A DNA stretch of 64,000 nt from Pseudomonas sp. ADAK18 (GTDB taxonomy: Bacteria; Pseudomonadota; Gammaproteobacteria; Pseudomonadales; Pseudomonadaceae), in contig NZ_CP052859.1 in NCBI RefSeq assembly GCF_012935695.1, positions 3,637,001-3,701,000 of the forward strand, read 5' to 3'. The translations under genes were made by a program, and so were the position numbers. Shown piece by piece: positions 29,201-37,894 of the stretch; within the stretch, counting starts at the first letter, position 1, and every line of letters begins with the position of its first letter. Under the pieces are notes generated by a model. It was not told where the DNA came from and ran no database searches. It saw only the letters and a program-made list of their open reading frames with translations.

Positions 29201-29692
29201 GATAAAGTTACGCAGGTCTTCGGGCTTGGCTTCGATCAGCTTGGAAATCATCCCCTGCTCGATGATCGAATAGCTGCGCGGGCCCAGGCCGGTGCCGAGG
29301 AAGATATCGGTAATGTCCCGGCGTCGGCACTTGGTGCCGTTGAGGAAGTAACTGTTCTGGCTGTCGCGGGTCACTTTGCGGCGGATGGAGATTTCCGCAT
29401 AGGCGGCGTACTCGCCAACCAAGGTGCCGTCGGAGTTGTCGAACACCAGTTCGATGCTGGCCTGGCTCACCGGTTTACGGCTGGTGGAGCCGTTGAAGAT
29501 GACGTCGGTCATCGACTCGCCACGCAGGTTTTTCGCGGAGCTCTCGCCCATCACCCAGCGCACGGCGTCGATAATGTTCGACTTGCCGCAGCCATTGGGC
29601 CCTACCACCGCCGCCATGTTACTGGGGAAGTTCACCGTGGTCGGGTCGACGAAGGATTTGAACCCCGCCAGTTTGATGCACTTGAGCCGCAC
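26204..29692 (-). CDS. smc: Chromosome segregation protein SMC
   Basis: ATPase of the bacterial condensin complex. The 1162-residue protein shows the ABC Walker A (GPNGCGKSNIIDAVRWVMGE near residue 32), two long coiled coils, a hinge near residues 510-640 (ETVLGADLQAVLVDDFGG), the ABC signature LLSGGEKALTALAL and Walker B (PFCMLDEVDAPLDD). It begins 2 bases after the stop of a GntR regulator gene. The 259 bases between smc and zipA probably contain a separate zipA promoter. Confidence 0.97.
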   Translation of the reverse strand: MRLKCIKLAGFKSFVDPTTVNFPSNMAAVVGPNGCGKSNIIDAVRWVMGESSAKNLRGESMTDVIFNGSTSRKPVSQASIELVFDNSDGTLVGEYAAYAEISIRRKVTRDSQNSYFLNGTKCRRRDITDIFLGTGLGPRSYSIIEQGMISKLIEAKPEDLRNFIEEAAGISKYKERRRETENRIRRTHENLARLTDLREELERQLERLHRQAQAAEKYQEYKGEERQLKAQLSALRWQALNDQVGQREAIIGTQEISFEALVAEQRNADASIERLRDGHHDLSERFNLVQGRFYSVGGDIARVEQSIQHGQQRLRQLQDDLKEAERARLETESHLGHDRTLLLTLGEELDMLTPEQEVTSAAAEEAAATLEESETTMHGWQEQWDAFNLRSAEPRRQAEVQQSRIQQLETSMERLAERQRRLLEERVLLAADPEDAAILQLSEQLAESEMTLEELEASEEQQVERLEQLRQQLQQAGQAQQQAQGDLQRLNGRLASLEALQQAALDPGTGTAEWLRDQHLAERPRLAEGLKVEAGWELAVETVLGADLQAVLVDDFGGFDLAGFAQGDLRLLSPAADGVRVPGSLLDKVEAAIDLSPWLGQVKPVESLEQALALRGQLAAGESLISRDGYWVGRHFLRVRRASEAESGVLARGQEIVNLSAEREEREATLDALETQLQTLRATQRQQETGREHLRRLLQDEARQQGELKAQLSASKAKVEQLTLRRSRLDEEVAEMGEQRALEHEQVGESRLQLQEALDSMALDTEQRELLLAQRDSLRERLDRVRQEARQHKDHAHQLAVRLGSLKAQHDSTRQALERLEMQSERLTEKREQLSLNLEEGEAPLEELRLKLEELLDKRMTVDVELKTAQIALEDADRELRDAEKRRTQAEQQSQLIRGQLEQQRMEWQALTVRRKTLQDQLLEDGYDLHGVLNTLTAQANEKEAEEELERIAARIQRLGAINLAAIDEYQQQSERKRYLDAQNADLVEALDTLENVIRKIDKETRNRFKDTFDQINGGLQALFPKVFGGGSAYLELTGEDLLDTGVTIMARPPGKKNSTIHLLSGGEKALTALALVFAIFKLNPAPFCMLDEVDAPLDDANVGRYARLVKEMSQTVQFIYITHNKIAMEMADQLMGVTMHEPGCSRLVAVDVEEAMAMVES

Positions 29693-29694
29693 GC

Positions 29695-30354
29695 TTAGGC
29701 AACCGCCAAGGCAGCGATAACCAGGGAACTGCTGCGCTGGCCGTAGGCCGAGAGCACCTGGCGAATCTGTGGCAGGTCACGGGCCAGTACAGCGGCGAGC
29801 AATTGCTCGAACAGAGCCAGGTACTCGCTCATTTCCGCCTTGCGCTGATCCAGGGCCAGGTAATAGGCACGGTTCATCGCCGGTTGCAGATTCTCGACGG
29901 TTTCCTGCAGATACGGATTGTTGGCAAAGGGATAGGCCGCGCGCATCACGTTGAAGCTTTCTTCGACGAAGGCACGAATGTCCTGGCGCTCGAAATTACT
30001 CACCAGCCGCTGTTGGATCTGCACGAACGGCGCCATGTCGGTCTGGGTTTTCCAGCCTTCGGCGACCGAGTTGCCCAGCAGGATGTACAACTCGGACATC
30101 AGCGTGCACAGGCTCTGCACCTTGTGGGCAGTGAGCTCGGTGACGTGGGCACCACGGCGCGGCAGGATCGCGATCAGGTGCCGCCGTTCAAGGATCAGCA
30201 AGGCTTCGCGCACGGAGCCACGGCTGACATTGAGCGCCAGCGTGACCTTCTGCTCCTGGATCCGCTCCCCAGGCTTGAGGTCGCCGCGAATGATACGTTC
30301 GGCGAGGTGGTGAGCGATTTGCTCGGCAAGACTATCCGGCGCCTTGAACGTCAT
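29695..30354 (-). CDS. GntR-family (FadR/FCD subfamily) transcription regulator
   Basis: A 219-residue regulator with an N-terminal winged helix (LAEQIAHHLAERIIRGDLKPGERIQEQKV; SRGSVREALLILERRHLI) and a C-terminal all-helical FCD ligand-binding domain. It is divergent from xdhA across 280 bases that contain two tandem dyads, so it is a likely controller of the purine catabolism operon. The same gene order (regulator between smc and xdhA) occurs in P. aeruginosa as I recall it. Its effector is unknown. Confidence 0.92.
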   Translation of the reverse strand: MTFKAPDSLAEQIAHHLAERIIRGDLKPGERIQEQKVTLALNVSRGSVREALLILERRHLIAILPRRGAHVTELTAHKVQSLCTLMSELYILLGNSVAEGWKTQTDMAPFVQIQQRLVSNFERQDIRAFVEESFNVMRAAYPFANNPYLQETVENLQPAMNRAYYLALDQRKAEMSEYLALFEQLLAAVLARDLPQIRQVLSAYGQRSSSLVIAALAVA

Positions 30355-30538
30355 GTTTTCCCTTCAAAATCTTCTATCGGTACGAGCGCGGCAGTGTAGC
30401 GCACTTGCAGGTTGATGGCGCTGGGCCCACAAGCTGGAATTTGGCATGAAATAAGCAGCCGTTAAAGCCCATATGCCCCCCAAAACGTCGGTTCCAAAGA
30501 TCTGGACCATAATTAAAGATGTTGAAATCGCATTTTCT

Positions 30539-30575
30539 TGACCTTCCGGTCAGAAAATCGTTGACCGAAAAGTCA
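30539..30575. promoter_or_regulatory. Tandem dyads upstream of xdhA, candidate GntR operator
   Basis: TGACC-TTCC-GGTCA at 30539-30552 is a perfect dyad. TGACCGAAAAGTCA at 30562-30575 is a near copy with TGAC/GTCA arms. Their centres are 23 bases apart, close to two helical turns, in the space between the divergent GntR gene and xdhA. Confidence 0.55.
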
Positions 30576-30634
30576 GACATGACTAGATTCGGCGCAAAGC
30601 GGTTAACAACAATAATGAGTCTGCGAGGCCTTCC

Positions 30635-32083
30635 GTGATCCAGTTTTTACTTAACCAGGAACTCCGTAGCGAGCACGCCCTGGACCCCAACCTGACCGTG
30701 CTCAACTATTTGCGCGAGCATCTGGGCAAATCCGGCACCAAGGAAGGCTGCGCCAGCGGCGATTGCGGTGCCTGCACCGTGGTGGTGGGCGAGTTGCATG
30801 CCGATGATCAGGGCCGCGAGCAGATTCGTTATCGCAGCCTCAACTCGTGCCTGACTTTTGTGTCGTCACTGCACGGTAAACAACTGATCAGCGTCGAAGA
30901 CCTCAAGCACCAAGGTGAACTGCACAGCGTGCAGAAAGCCATGGTCGAGTGCCACGGCTCGCAGTGCGGCTTCTGCACCCCAGGCTTTGTGATGTCGTTG
31001 TTCGCCCTGCAAAAGAACAGCGAAGCGCCCGACACCCACAAGGCTCACGAAGCGCTGGCCGGCAACCTCTGCCGCTGCACCGGCTACCGCCCGATTCTAG
31101 CCGCTGCCGAACAAGCCTGCTGCAACAAACCCCAGGACCAGTTCGACAGCCGCGAAGCCGACACCATCGCCCGTCTCAAGGCCATTGCCCCAACACAAAC
31201 CGGCGAGCTGAACAGCGGCGACAAACGCTGCCTGGTGCCACTGACGGTCGCCGATCTTGCTGACCTCTATGACGCCTACCCTCAAGCCCGGCTGCTGGCC
31301 GGCGGCACCGACCTGGCACTGGAAGTGACCCAGTTCCACCGCGTACTGCCGGTAATGATCTATGTCGGCAATATCATTGAGATGAAACGTGTCGATACCT
31401 TCGATGATCGCCTGGAAATCGGCGCCGCCACATCGCTGTCCGACTGCTACGCGGCGCTGAATAACGAATACCCTGATTTCGGCGACCTGCTCCACCGCTT
31501 CGCCTCCCTGCAAATCCGCAACCAGGGCACGTTGGGCGGCAATATCGGCAACGCCTCGCCTATCGGTGACTCGCCGCCGCTGCTGATCGCCCTGGGCGCG
31601 CAAATCGTCCTGTGCAAAGGCAATACCCGTCGCACCTTGGCCCTGGAAGACTACTTCATCGACTACCGCGTCACGGCCCGCCAGGACAGCGAGTTTATCG
31701 AGAAAATCATCGTGCCCAAGGGCCAACCGCTGTTCCGCGCCTACAAGGTTTCCAAGCGCCTGGACGATGATATTTCTGCCGTCTGCGCGGCCTTCAACCT
31801 GAAGATTGATAACGGTGTGATCGCCGATGCCCGTGTCGCCTTCGGCGGCATGGCAGCTACGCCAAAACGCGCAAAACATTGCGAAGAGGTCCTGACAGGC
31901 GCGACCTGGAATTCAGCCACCGTGGAAAAAGCCTGTGCCGCCCTGGCCGAGGATTTCACCCCGCTGTCGGACTTCCGCGCCAGCAAGGAATACCGTCTGC
32001 TCAGTGCGCAGAACCTGCTGCGCAAATACTTCATCGAACTGCAAACGCCGCACATCGAGACTCGGGTGACCGCTTATGTCTAA
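30635..32083 (+). CDS. xdhA: Xanthine dehydrogenase small subunit (2Fe-2S and FAD)
   Basis: Electron-transfer subunit of xanthine dehydrogenase, which oxidises hypoxanthine and xanthine to urate. The 482-residue protein has a plant-type 2Fe-2S domain (EGCASGDCGACTVV), a second 2Fe-2S domain (CHGSQCGFCTPGF ... GNLCRCTGYRPI), and an FAD domain (LLAGGTDLALEVT; RNQGTLGGNIGNASPIGDSP). The start is GTG at 30635 (MIQFLLNQELRSEHA). Its last 8 bases overlap xdhB. Confidence 0.96.
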   Translation: MIQFLLNQELRSEHALDPNLTVLNYLREHLGKSGTKEGCASGDCGACTVVVGELHADDQGREQIRYRSLNSCLTFVSSLHGKQLISVEDLKHQGELHSVQKAMVECHGSQCGFCTPGFVMSLFALQKNSEAPDTHKAHEALAGNLCRCTGYRPILAAAEQACCNKPQDQFDSREADTIARLKAIAPTQTGELNSGDKRCLVPLTVADLADLYDAYPQARLLAGGTDLALEVTQFHRVLPVMIYVGNIIEMKRVDTFDDRLEIGAATSLSDCYAALNNEYPDFGDLLHRFASLQIRNQGTLGGNIGNASPIGDSPPLLIALGAQIVLCKGNTRRTLALEDYFIDYRVTARQDSEFIEKIIVPKGQPLFRAYKVSKRLDDDISAVCAAFNLKIDNGVIADARVAFGGMAATPKRAKHCEEVLTGATWNSATVEKACAALAEDFTPLSDFRASKEYRLLSAQNLLRKYFIELQTPHIETRVTAYV

Positions 32084-34475
32084 CCATCACGCCGTGGAAA
32101 AATCCCAGGCCGAACTCGCCGAGCTATTTGCCAAAGACCTGACTTCCGGAGTCGGCCGCAGCGTCAAGCACGACAGCGCTGCCAAGCACGTATCGGGTGA
32201 AGCACAGTACATCGATGACCGCCTGGAATTCCCCAACCAGTTGCACCTCTATGCGCGTCTTTCCGACCGTGCCCACGCCAAAATCATCAGCATCGACACC
32301 GCGCCCTGCTACGCCTTTGAAGGCGTGCGCATCGTCATCACCCATGAAGATGTTCCGGGTCTGAAAGACATTGGCCCGCTGATGCCCGGCGACCCGTTAT
32401 TGGCGATTGATGATGTGCAGTTTGTCGGGCAACCGGTGCTGGCCGTGGCCGCCTGCGACCTGGAGACCGCACGTAAAGCGGCGATGGCCGCTGTCATCGA
32501 ATACGAAGACCTGGAACCGGTGTTGGATGTAGTCGAGGCCTATCGTAAAAAACATTTCGTGCTGGACAGCCATACCCACCAACGTGGTGATTCGGTGGGC
32601 GCGCTGGCGACGGCAAAGCATCGTATCCAGGGCACCCTGCACATCGGCGGCCAGGAACATTTCTACCTGGAGACCCAAATCTCCTCGGTGATGCCCACCG
32701 AAGACGGCGGCATGATCGTCTACTGCTCCACGCAAAACCCCACCGAAGTGCAGAAGCTGGTGGCGGAAGTACTCGGCGTATCGATGAACAAAATCGTCGT
32801 CGACATGCGCCGTATGGGCGGCGGTTTCGGCGGCAAGGAAACCCAGGCCGCAAGCCCCGCCTGCCTGTGTGCGGTAGTTGCCCACCTCACTGGCCAGCCG
32901 ACCAAGATGCGCCTGCCCCGTGTCGAAGACATGCTGATGACCGGCAAGCGTCACCCCTTCTATATCGAATATGACGTGGGCTTTGACGACAACGGTCGCC
33001 TGCACGGGATCAATCTGGAATTGGCCGGTAACTGCGGCTGCTCACCGGACCTGTCGAACTCGATTGTCGACCGCGCCATGTTCCACGCCGACAACTCCTA
33101 TTACCTGGGCGATGCCACGGTCAACGGTCATCGTTGCAAGACCAACACCGCGTCCAACACGGCTTATCGTGGCTTCGGCGGCCCACAAGGAATGGTCGCC
33201 ATCGAGGAAGTGATGGACGCTATCGCACGTCATCTGACCCTCGATCCGCTGTCCGTGCGTAAGGCCAACTACTACGGCAAGACCGAGCGCAACGTCACCC
33301 ACTATTACCAGACGGTCGAGCACAACATGCTCGAAGAAATGACCGCCGAACTGGAAGCCAGCAGCCAATATGTCGAACGACGCGAAGCGATCCGTCGCTA
33401 CAACGCCAATAGCCCGATCCTGAAAAAAGGCCTGGCGCTGACGCCGGTGAAATTCGGCATTTCCTTCACCGCCAGCTTCCTTAACCAGGCCGGTGCGCTG
33501 ATCCACATCTACACCGACGGCAGCATCCACCTGAACCATGGCGGCACCGAGATGGGTCAGGGCTTGAACATCAAGGTCGCGCAGGTGGTCGCCGAAGTGT
33601 TCCAGGTAGAAACCGACCGAGTACAGATCACCGCCACCAACACCGACAAGGTACCGAACACCTCGCCGACCGCCGCCTCCAGCGGTGCCGACCTGAACGG
33701 CAAGGCCGCGCAGAATGCCGCCGAAATCATCAAGCAACGCCTGGTGGAGTTTGCCGCGCGCAAGTACGAAGTCAGTGAGGCCGATGTGGAATTCCACAAC
33801 GGCCATGTACGGGTCCGCGACCATATCCTGACGTTTGAAACGCTGATCCAGCAGGCGTATTTCGCCCAGGTATCGTTGTCCAGCACCGGCTTCTACAAGA
33901 CCCCGAAAATCTTCTACGACCGCAGCCAGGCGCGGGGGCGGCCGTTCTACTACTTCGCCTTCGGTGCGGCCTGTTGTGAAGTGATCGTCGACACCCTGAC
34001 CGGTGAATACAAGATGCTGCGTACCGACATCCTCCACGACGTGGGTGCTTCGCTGAACCCGGCCATCGACATCGGCCAGGTCGAGGGCGGCTTCATTCAG
34101 GGCATGGGCTGGCTGACCATGGAAGAACTGGTGTGGAACGCCAAGGGCAAATTGATGACCAATGGCCCGGCCAGCTACAAGATCCCGGCCGTAGCAGACA
34201 TGCCGCTGGACTTGCGGGTGAAACTGGTGGAAAACCGCAAGAACCCGGAAGACACCGTGTTCCATTCCAAGGCCGTGGGTGAGCCACCGTTCATGCTCGG
34301 CATTGCGTCCTGGTGTGCGATCAAGGATGCCGTGGCCAGCCTCGGTGACTACCGCCATCAGCCGAAGATTGATGCACCGGCGACGCCAGAGCGGGTGTTG
34401 TGGGGCTGTGAGCAGATGCGGCAGTTGAAGGCGGCGAAAGCTGTTGAAGCTGAAACCGAGTTGGCTTCGCTTTAG
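32076..34475 (+). CDS. xdhB: Xanthine dehydrogenase molybdopterin subunit
   Basis: Catalytic molybdenum-cofactor subunit, 799 residues. Visible cofactor and active-site patterns are RRMGGGFGGKETQA, NTAYRGFGGPQGM, GGTEMGQGLNIKVAQ and the C-terminal KAVGEPPFMLGIA, whose glutamate is the expected catalytic base. The start overlaps the end of xdhA, indicating translational coupling. The cofactor insertion protein XdhC is next, after a REPIN. Confidence 0.97.
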   Translation: MSNHHAVEKSQAELAELFAKDLTSGVGRSVKHDSAAKHVSGEAQYIDDRLEFPNQLHLYARLSDRAHAKIISIDTAPCYAFEGVRIVITHEDVPGLKDIGPLMPGDPLLAIDDVQFVGQPVLAVAACDLETARKAAMAAVIEYEDLEPVLDVVEAYRKKHFVLDSHTHQRGDSVGALATAKHRIQGTLHIGGQEHFYLETQISSVMPTEDGGMIVYCSTQNPTEVQKLVAEVLGVSMNKIVVDMRRMGGGFGGKETQAASPACLCAVVAHLTGQPTKMRLPRVEDMLMTGKRHPFYIEYDVGFDDNGRLHGINLELAGNCGCSPDLSNSIVDRAMFHADNSYYLGDATVNGHRCKTNTASNTAYRGFGGPQGMVAIEEVMDAIARHLTLDPLSVRKANYYGKTERNVTHYYQTVEHNMLEEMTAELEASSQYVERREAIRRYNANSPILKKGLALTPVKFGISFTASFLNQAGALIHIYTDGSIHLNHGGTEMGQGLNIKVAQVVAEVFQVETDRVQITATNTDKVPNTSPTAASSGADLNGKAAQNAAEIIKQRLVEFAARKYEVSEADVEFHNGHVRVRDHILTFETLIQQAYFAQVSLSSTGFYKTPKIFYDRSQARGRPFYYFAFGAACCEVIVDTLTGEYKMLRTDILHDVGASLNPAIDIGQVEGGFIQGMGWLTMEELVWNAKGKLMTNGPASYKIPAVADMPLDLRVKLVENRKNPEDTVFHSKAVGEPPFMLGIASWCAIKDAVASLGDYRHQPKIDAPATPERVLWGCEQMRQLKAAKAVEAETELASL

Positions 34476-34484
34476 ACCGAGGTG

Positions 34485-34567
34485 CCGCCATCGCAGGCAG
34501 GCCAGCTCCCACATTTGAATGTGTTCACAAATCAAAAATGTGGGAGCTGGCTTGCCTGCGATGGCGG
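34485..34567. repeat. REPIN inside the xdh operon
   Basis: Inverted arms of about 32 bases (CCGCCATCGCAGGCAGGCCA and complement) between the xdhB stop and xdhC start. The transcript hairpin may stabilise upstream mRNA or reduce xdhC relative to xdhAB. Confidence 0.92.
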
Positions 34568-34598
34568 CCGGACTGACAACAGAAATGTTGAGGTAAAC

Positions 34599-35441
34599 AT
34601 GAACAACTGGATCAGCGCCCTCGCCGACCTGCAAACCCAGGGTGAACCCTGCGTGCTGGTGACCATCATCGAAGAGCTAGGCTCCACGCCGCGTAACGCG
34701 GGCTCGAAGATGGTCATCGCCGCCAGTCAGACCTTCGACACCATCGGTGGCGGGCACCTGGAATACAAGGCGATGCAGATTGCCCGGGAGATGCTCGGTC
34801 GCGGCCAGCAGAACACCCACCTGGAGCGCTTCAGCCTCGGCGCCAGCCTGGGCCAGTGCTGCGGTGGCGTCACGGTATTGCTGTTCGAACCGATGGGCCA
34901 GGTCCAGGCGCAGATTGCCGTGTTCGGTGCCGGCCATGTCGGTCGCGCCTTGGTACCGTTATTGGCCAGCCTGCCCTGCCGCGTGCGTTGGATCGATTCC
35001 CGGGAACAGGAATTCCCGGAGCAGATCCCTCAGGGCGTGCGTAAAATCGTCAGCGAAGAGCCCGTGGATGAAATCGACAACTTGCCGGTGGGTAGTTACT
35101 GCATCGTCATGACCCACAACCACGCCCTCGATCTGGAGTTGACCGCCGCCCTGCTCAAGCGCAATGACTTCGCCTACTTCGGCCTGATCGGCTCGAAGAC
35201 CAAGCGGGTCAAGTTCGAACACCGCCTGCGGGATCGCGGCTTCGACGCCGCGCAACTGCAACGTATGCGTTGCCCGATGGGCCTCACCGAGGTCAAAGGC
35301 AAATTGCCTGTGGAGATCGCCATCTCCATCGCCGGCGAAATCATCGCCACCTATAACGCCAATTTCGGCCAGCACACCGCCAGCGCCGAACCTATTGCCA
35401 AACTGCTGCCGGCCTCGCGCCGCAGCCAAGCTATTAACTGA
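34599..35441 (+). CDS. xdhC: Xanthine dehydrogenase accessory protein XdhC
   Basis: Binds molybdenum cofactor, promotes its sulfuration and hands it to XdhB. The 280-residue protein has the N-terminal XdhC/CoxI domain (VLVTIIEELGSTPRNAGSKM; FDTIGGGHLEYKA; LGQCCGGVTVLLFE) and a Rossmann-like C-terminal domain (IAVFGAGHVGRALVPLL). The ATG at 34599 has TGAGG upstream; a longer frame runs into the REPIN. guaD follows after 7 bases. Confidence 0.95.
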   Translation: MNNWISALADLQTQGEPCVLVTIIEELGSTPRNAGSKMVIAASQTFDTIGGGHLEYKAMQIAREMLGRGQQNTHLERFSLGASLGQCCGGVTVLLFEPMGQVQAQIAVFGAGHVGRALVPLLASLPCRVRWIDSREQEFPEQIPQGVRKIVSEEPVDEIDNLPVGSYCIVMTHNHALDLELTAALLKRNDFAYFGLIGSKTKRVKFEHRLRDRGFDAAQLQRMRCPMGLTEVKGKLPVEIAISIAGEIIATYNANFGQHTASAEPIAKLLPASRRSQAIN

Positions 35442-35448
35442 GACGACC

Positions 35449-36753
35449 ATGCCTTTGACTCGCAAAGCCTACCGTGCCGCCATCCTGCACAGCATCGCCG
35501 ACCCCGCTGAAGTAGGCATTGAAGCCTCCTATGAGTATTTCGAAGACGGCCTCCTGGTAATCGATAACGGCCAGATCAGCGCCTTGGGCCATGCCAGCGA
35601 ACTGCTCGCCAGCCTGCCGGCCGACATCGAAGTCACCCATTACCAGGATGCGCTGATCACCCCCGGCCTGATCGACACCCATATCCACCTGCCGCAAACC
35701 GGCATGGTCGGCGCCTATGGCGAACAGTTGCTGGATTGGCTCAACACCTACACCTTCCCCTGTGAAAGCCAGTTCGCCGACAAGGCCCACGCCGAAGAAG
35801 TCGCGGACATTTTCGTCAAGGAACTGCTGCGTAACGGCACCACCACGGCCTTGGTGTTTGGCAGCGTGCATCCGCAGTCCGTGAATTCGTTTTTCGAAGC
35901 GGCCGAGAAACTCGACCTGCGCATGATCGCCGGCAAAGTGATGATGGACCGAAACGCCCCGGACTATCTGACTGACACCGCCGAATCCGGCTACCAGGAA
36001 AGCAAGACGCTGATCGAGCGCTGGCACGGCAAGGGTCGCTTGCACTACGCGGTGACGCCCCGTTTCGCACCCACCAGCACCCCGGAACAACTGACCCTCG
36101 CCGGGCAATTGCTGGGGGAATACCCGGACCTGTACATGCAGACTCACATCAGTGAAAACCTGCAGGAAGTGGAATGGGTCAAGGAACTGTTCCCGGAGCG
36201 CAGCGGCTACCTGGACGTGTACGACCATCACAAGCTGTTGGGGGAACGTTCGGTATTCGCCCACGGCGTGCACCTGTGCGACGACGAATGCGCGCGCCTG
36301 GCAGAAGCGGGTTCGGCAGTAGCGTTCTGCCCGACTTCGAACCTTTTCCTCGGCAGCGGCTTGTTCAATCTGCCGATGGCGGAGAAGCACAAGCTCAATG
36401 TCGGCCTGGGCACCGATGTCGGTGGCGGCACCAGTTTCTCGCTCCTGCAAACGCTGAACGAAGCCTACAAAGTGATGCAGTTGCAGGGGGCGCGGCTGAG
36501 TCCGTTCAAGTCGTTGTACCTGGCGACCCTGGGCGGCGCTCGGGCGTTGCGATTGGAAGACAAGATCGGCACGCTGCAACCGGGCACCGATGCGGACTTC
36601 CTAGTACTGGACTACAACGCTACGCCGCTGCTCAGCTATCGCTTGAAGCAGGCCAATAACATTGCCGAGACGTTGTTTGTATTGATGACGCTGGGGGATG
36701 ATCGGGCGGTGTTGCAGACGTATGCGGCGGGGCAATTGGTGCACCAACGCTGA
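35449..36753 (+). CDS. guaD: Guanine deaminase
   Basis: Converts guanine to xanthine, feeding xanthine dehydrogenase. The 434-residue amidohydrolase has the metal-binding motif DTHIHLPQTG, later HISENLQEVEW, the FAHGVHLCDDE histidine, and the catalytic LGTDVGGGTSFS aspartate. The start at 35449 lies 7 bases after the xdhC stop, so it is the last gene of the xdhABC-guaD operon. A REPIN follows. Confidence 0.95.
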   Translation: MPLTRKAYRAAILHSIADPAEVGIEASYEYFEDGLLVIDNGQISALGHASELLASLPADIEVTHYQDALITPGLIDTHIHLPQTGMVGAYGEQLLDWLNTYTFPCESQFADKAHAEEVADIFVKELLRNGTTTALVFGSVHPQSVNSFFEAAEKLDLRMIAGKVMMDRNAPDYLTDTAESGYQESKTLIERWHGKGRLHYAVTPRFAPTSTPEQLTLAGQLLGEYPDLYMQTHISENLQEVEWVKELFPERSGYLDVYDHHKLLGERSVFAHGVHLCDDECARLAEAGSAVAFCPTSNLFLGSGLFNLPMAEKHKLNVGLGTDVGGGTSFSLLQTLNEAYKVMQLQGARLSPFKSLYLATLGGARALRLEDKIGTLQPGTDADFLVLDYNATPLLSYRLKQANNIAETLFVLMTLGDDRAVLQTYAAGQLVHQR

Positions 36754-36772
36754 TATCAAAAACAACACAAAA

Positions 36773-36868
36773 CAAATGTGGGAGCTGGCTTGCTTGCGAT
36801 GCAGACGCCTCGGTAGCTCAGTTCAACCGAGGTGACGCTATCGCAGGCAAGCCAGCTCCCACATTTTG
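36773..36868. repeat. REPIN between guaD and the GntR gene
   Basis: Inverted arms starting CAAATGTGGGAGCTGGCTTG around a loop containing its own CCTCGGT/ACCGAGG hairpin, between the convergent ends of guaD and a GntR gene. Confidence 0.92.
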
Positions 36869-36875
36869 ATCGGGT

Positions 36876-37640
36876 CTACAGTTTTACCGAAGACCGCCCT
36901 GGCTTCTTGGTCTGCAACAGATGCGAGAACACCGCATGCAGGTCATCCGACGCGCTTTCCTCATCGAGGTTGAGTTTGCTGTCGATGTGATCCATGTGGT
37001 GCATCATCAGGTTCACGGCCAACGTCGCATCCCGCGCCTCGATGGCGTCGATCAGTTGGGTATGCTCATCGTAGGAACAGTGGGAACGGTTGCCGCTTTC
37101 GTACTGGGCGATGATCAACGAAGTCTGGGACACCAGGCTGCGTTGGAAGCTGATCAGCGGTGCGTTCTTCGCCGCCTCGGCCAGCTTCAGGTGGAACTCG
37201 CCGGAAAGCCGAATACCCGCCCCGCGATCGCCTCGGGAGAAGCTGTCCCGCTCGTCATTGACCATCTGACGCAATTCGGCCAACTGCTCGGCTGTGGCAT
37301 GCTGCACCGCCAATTCAGTGATCGCGCGCTCCACCAGGCGTCGGGCCATGAACACCTGACGGGCTTCCTCGACACTCGGGCTGGCCACGACCGCACCGCG
37401 ATTGGGCCGCAGCAACACCACGCCTTCGTGGGCCAGGCGCGACAACGCCCGGCGAATGATCGTACGGCTCACACCGAAGATTTCGCCCAGTGCTTCTTCA
37501 CTCAATTTGGTACCGGGCGCCAGGCGTTGTTCAAGGATCGCCTCGAAGATATGCGCGTAGACGATATCGTCCTGGGTTCCACTGCGACCGGCCTTACCGG
37601 CTCGCGGTTGTTTCTTGAGGGGCTGCAACTGTTCGTTCAT
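36876..37640 (-). CDS. GntR-family (FCD subfamily) transcription regulator
   Basis: A 254-residue regulator with an N-terminal winged helix (HIFEAILEQRLAPGTKLSEEALGEIFGVSRTIIRRALSRL) and a C-terminal FCD effector domain (about residues 95-220). The ATG at 37640 (MNEQLQPLKKQPRAGK) gives the usual short basic leader; an upstream in-frame ATG at 37841 would add 67 residues without domain character. It lies between guaD and a divergent BenE-family transporter, so it may control one or both. Confidence 0.9.
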   Translation of the reverse strand: MNEQLQPLKKQPRAGKAGRSGTQDDIVYAHIFEAILEQRLAPGTKLSEEALGEIFGVSRTIIRRALSRLAHEGVVLLRPNRGAVVASPSVEEARQVFMARRLVERAITELAVQHATAEQLAELRQMVNDERDSFSRGDRGAGIRLSGEFHLKLAEAAKNAPLISFQRSLVSQTSLIIAQYESGNRSHCSYDEHTQLIDAIEARDATLAVNLMMHHMDHIDSKLNLDEESASDDLHAVFSHLLQTKKPGRSSVKL

Positions 37641-37733
37641 GGGCACTCGGGTCGGGAGAACGGCGGCGAATTGACGTTGACTGTAATACGGTACTGAGGG
37701 TCGCTGGCAAGTATCGCGTAAAAACAACGCATA

Positions 37734-37743
37734 TTGTACACAA
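37734..37743. promoter_or_regulatory. Candidate GntR operator before the BenE-type transporter
   Basis: TTGT-AC-ACAA is a short dyad of the kind bound by FCD-type GntR regulators. It lies 94 bases upstream of the GntR gene and 152 bases upstream of the transporter. Confidence 0.35.
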
Positions 37744-37845
37744 CCCGTTGCGCCAACACGACTGTATGGCTGTTTGCGGCGCCGGCTGTATTGCAATGAG
37801 TCGTTACGTTTGAGTTTAGGCTTGAATCGGTAATTTCCCATTCAT

Positions 37846-37873
37846 TGTAGGAGCGAGCTTGCTCGCTCCTACA
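37846..37873. repeat. Short palindromic REP
   Basis: TGTAGGAGCGAGC and its complement form 13-base arms around a 2-base centre, immediately before the transporter ribosome binding site. It is a minimal REP hairpin and may affect translation of that gene. Confidence 0.75.
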
Positions 37874-37894
37874 GGTAACAAGGAACACCACCCC

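Noticed and set aside
33042..34634. 530-codon open frame on the minus strand
   Set aside because: Antisense to xdhB, with no domain pattern.
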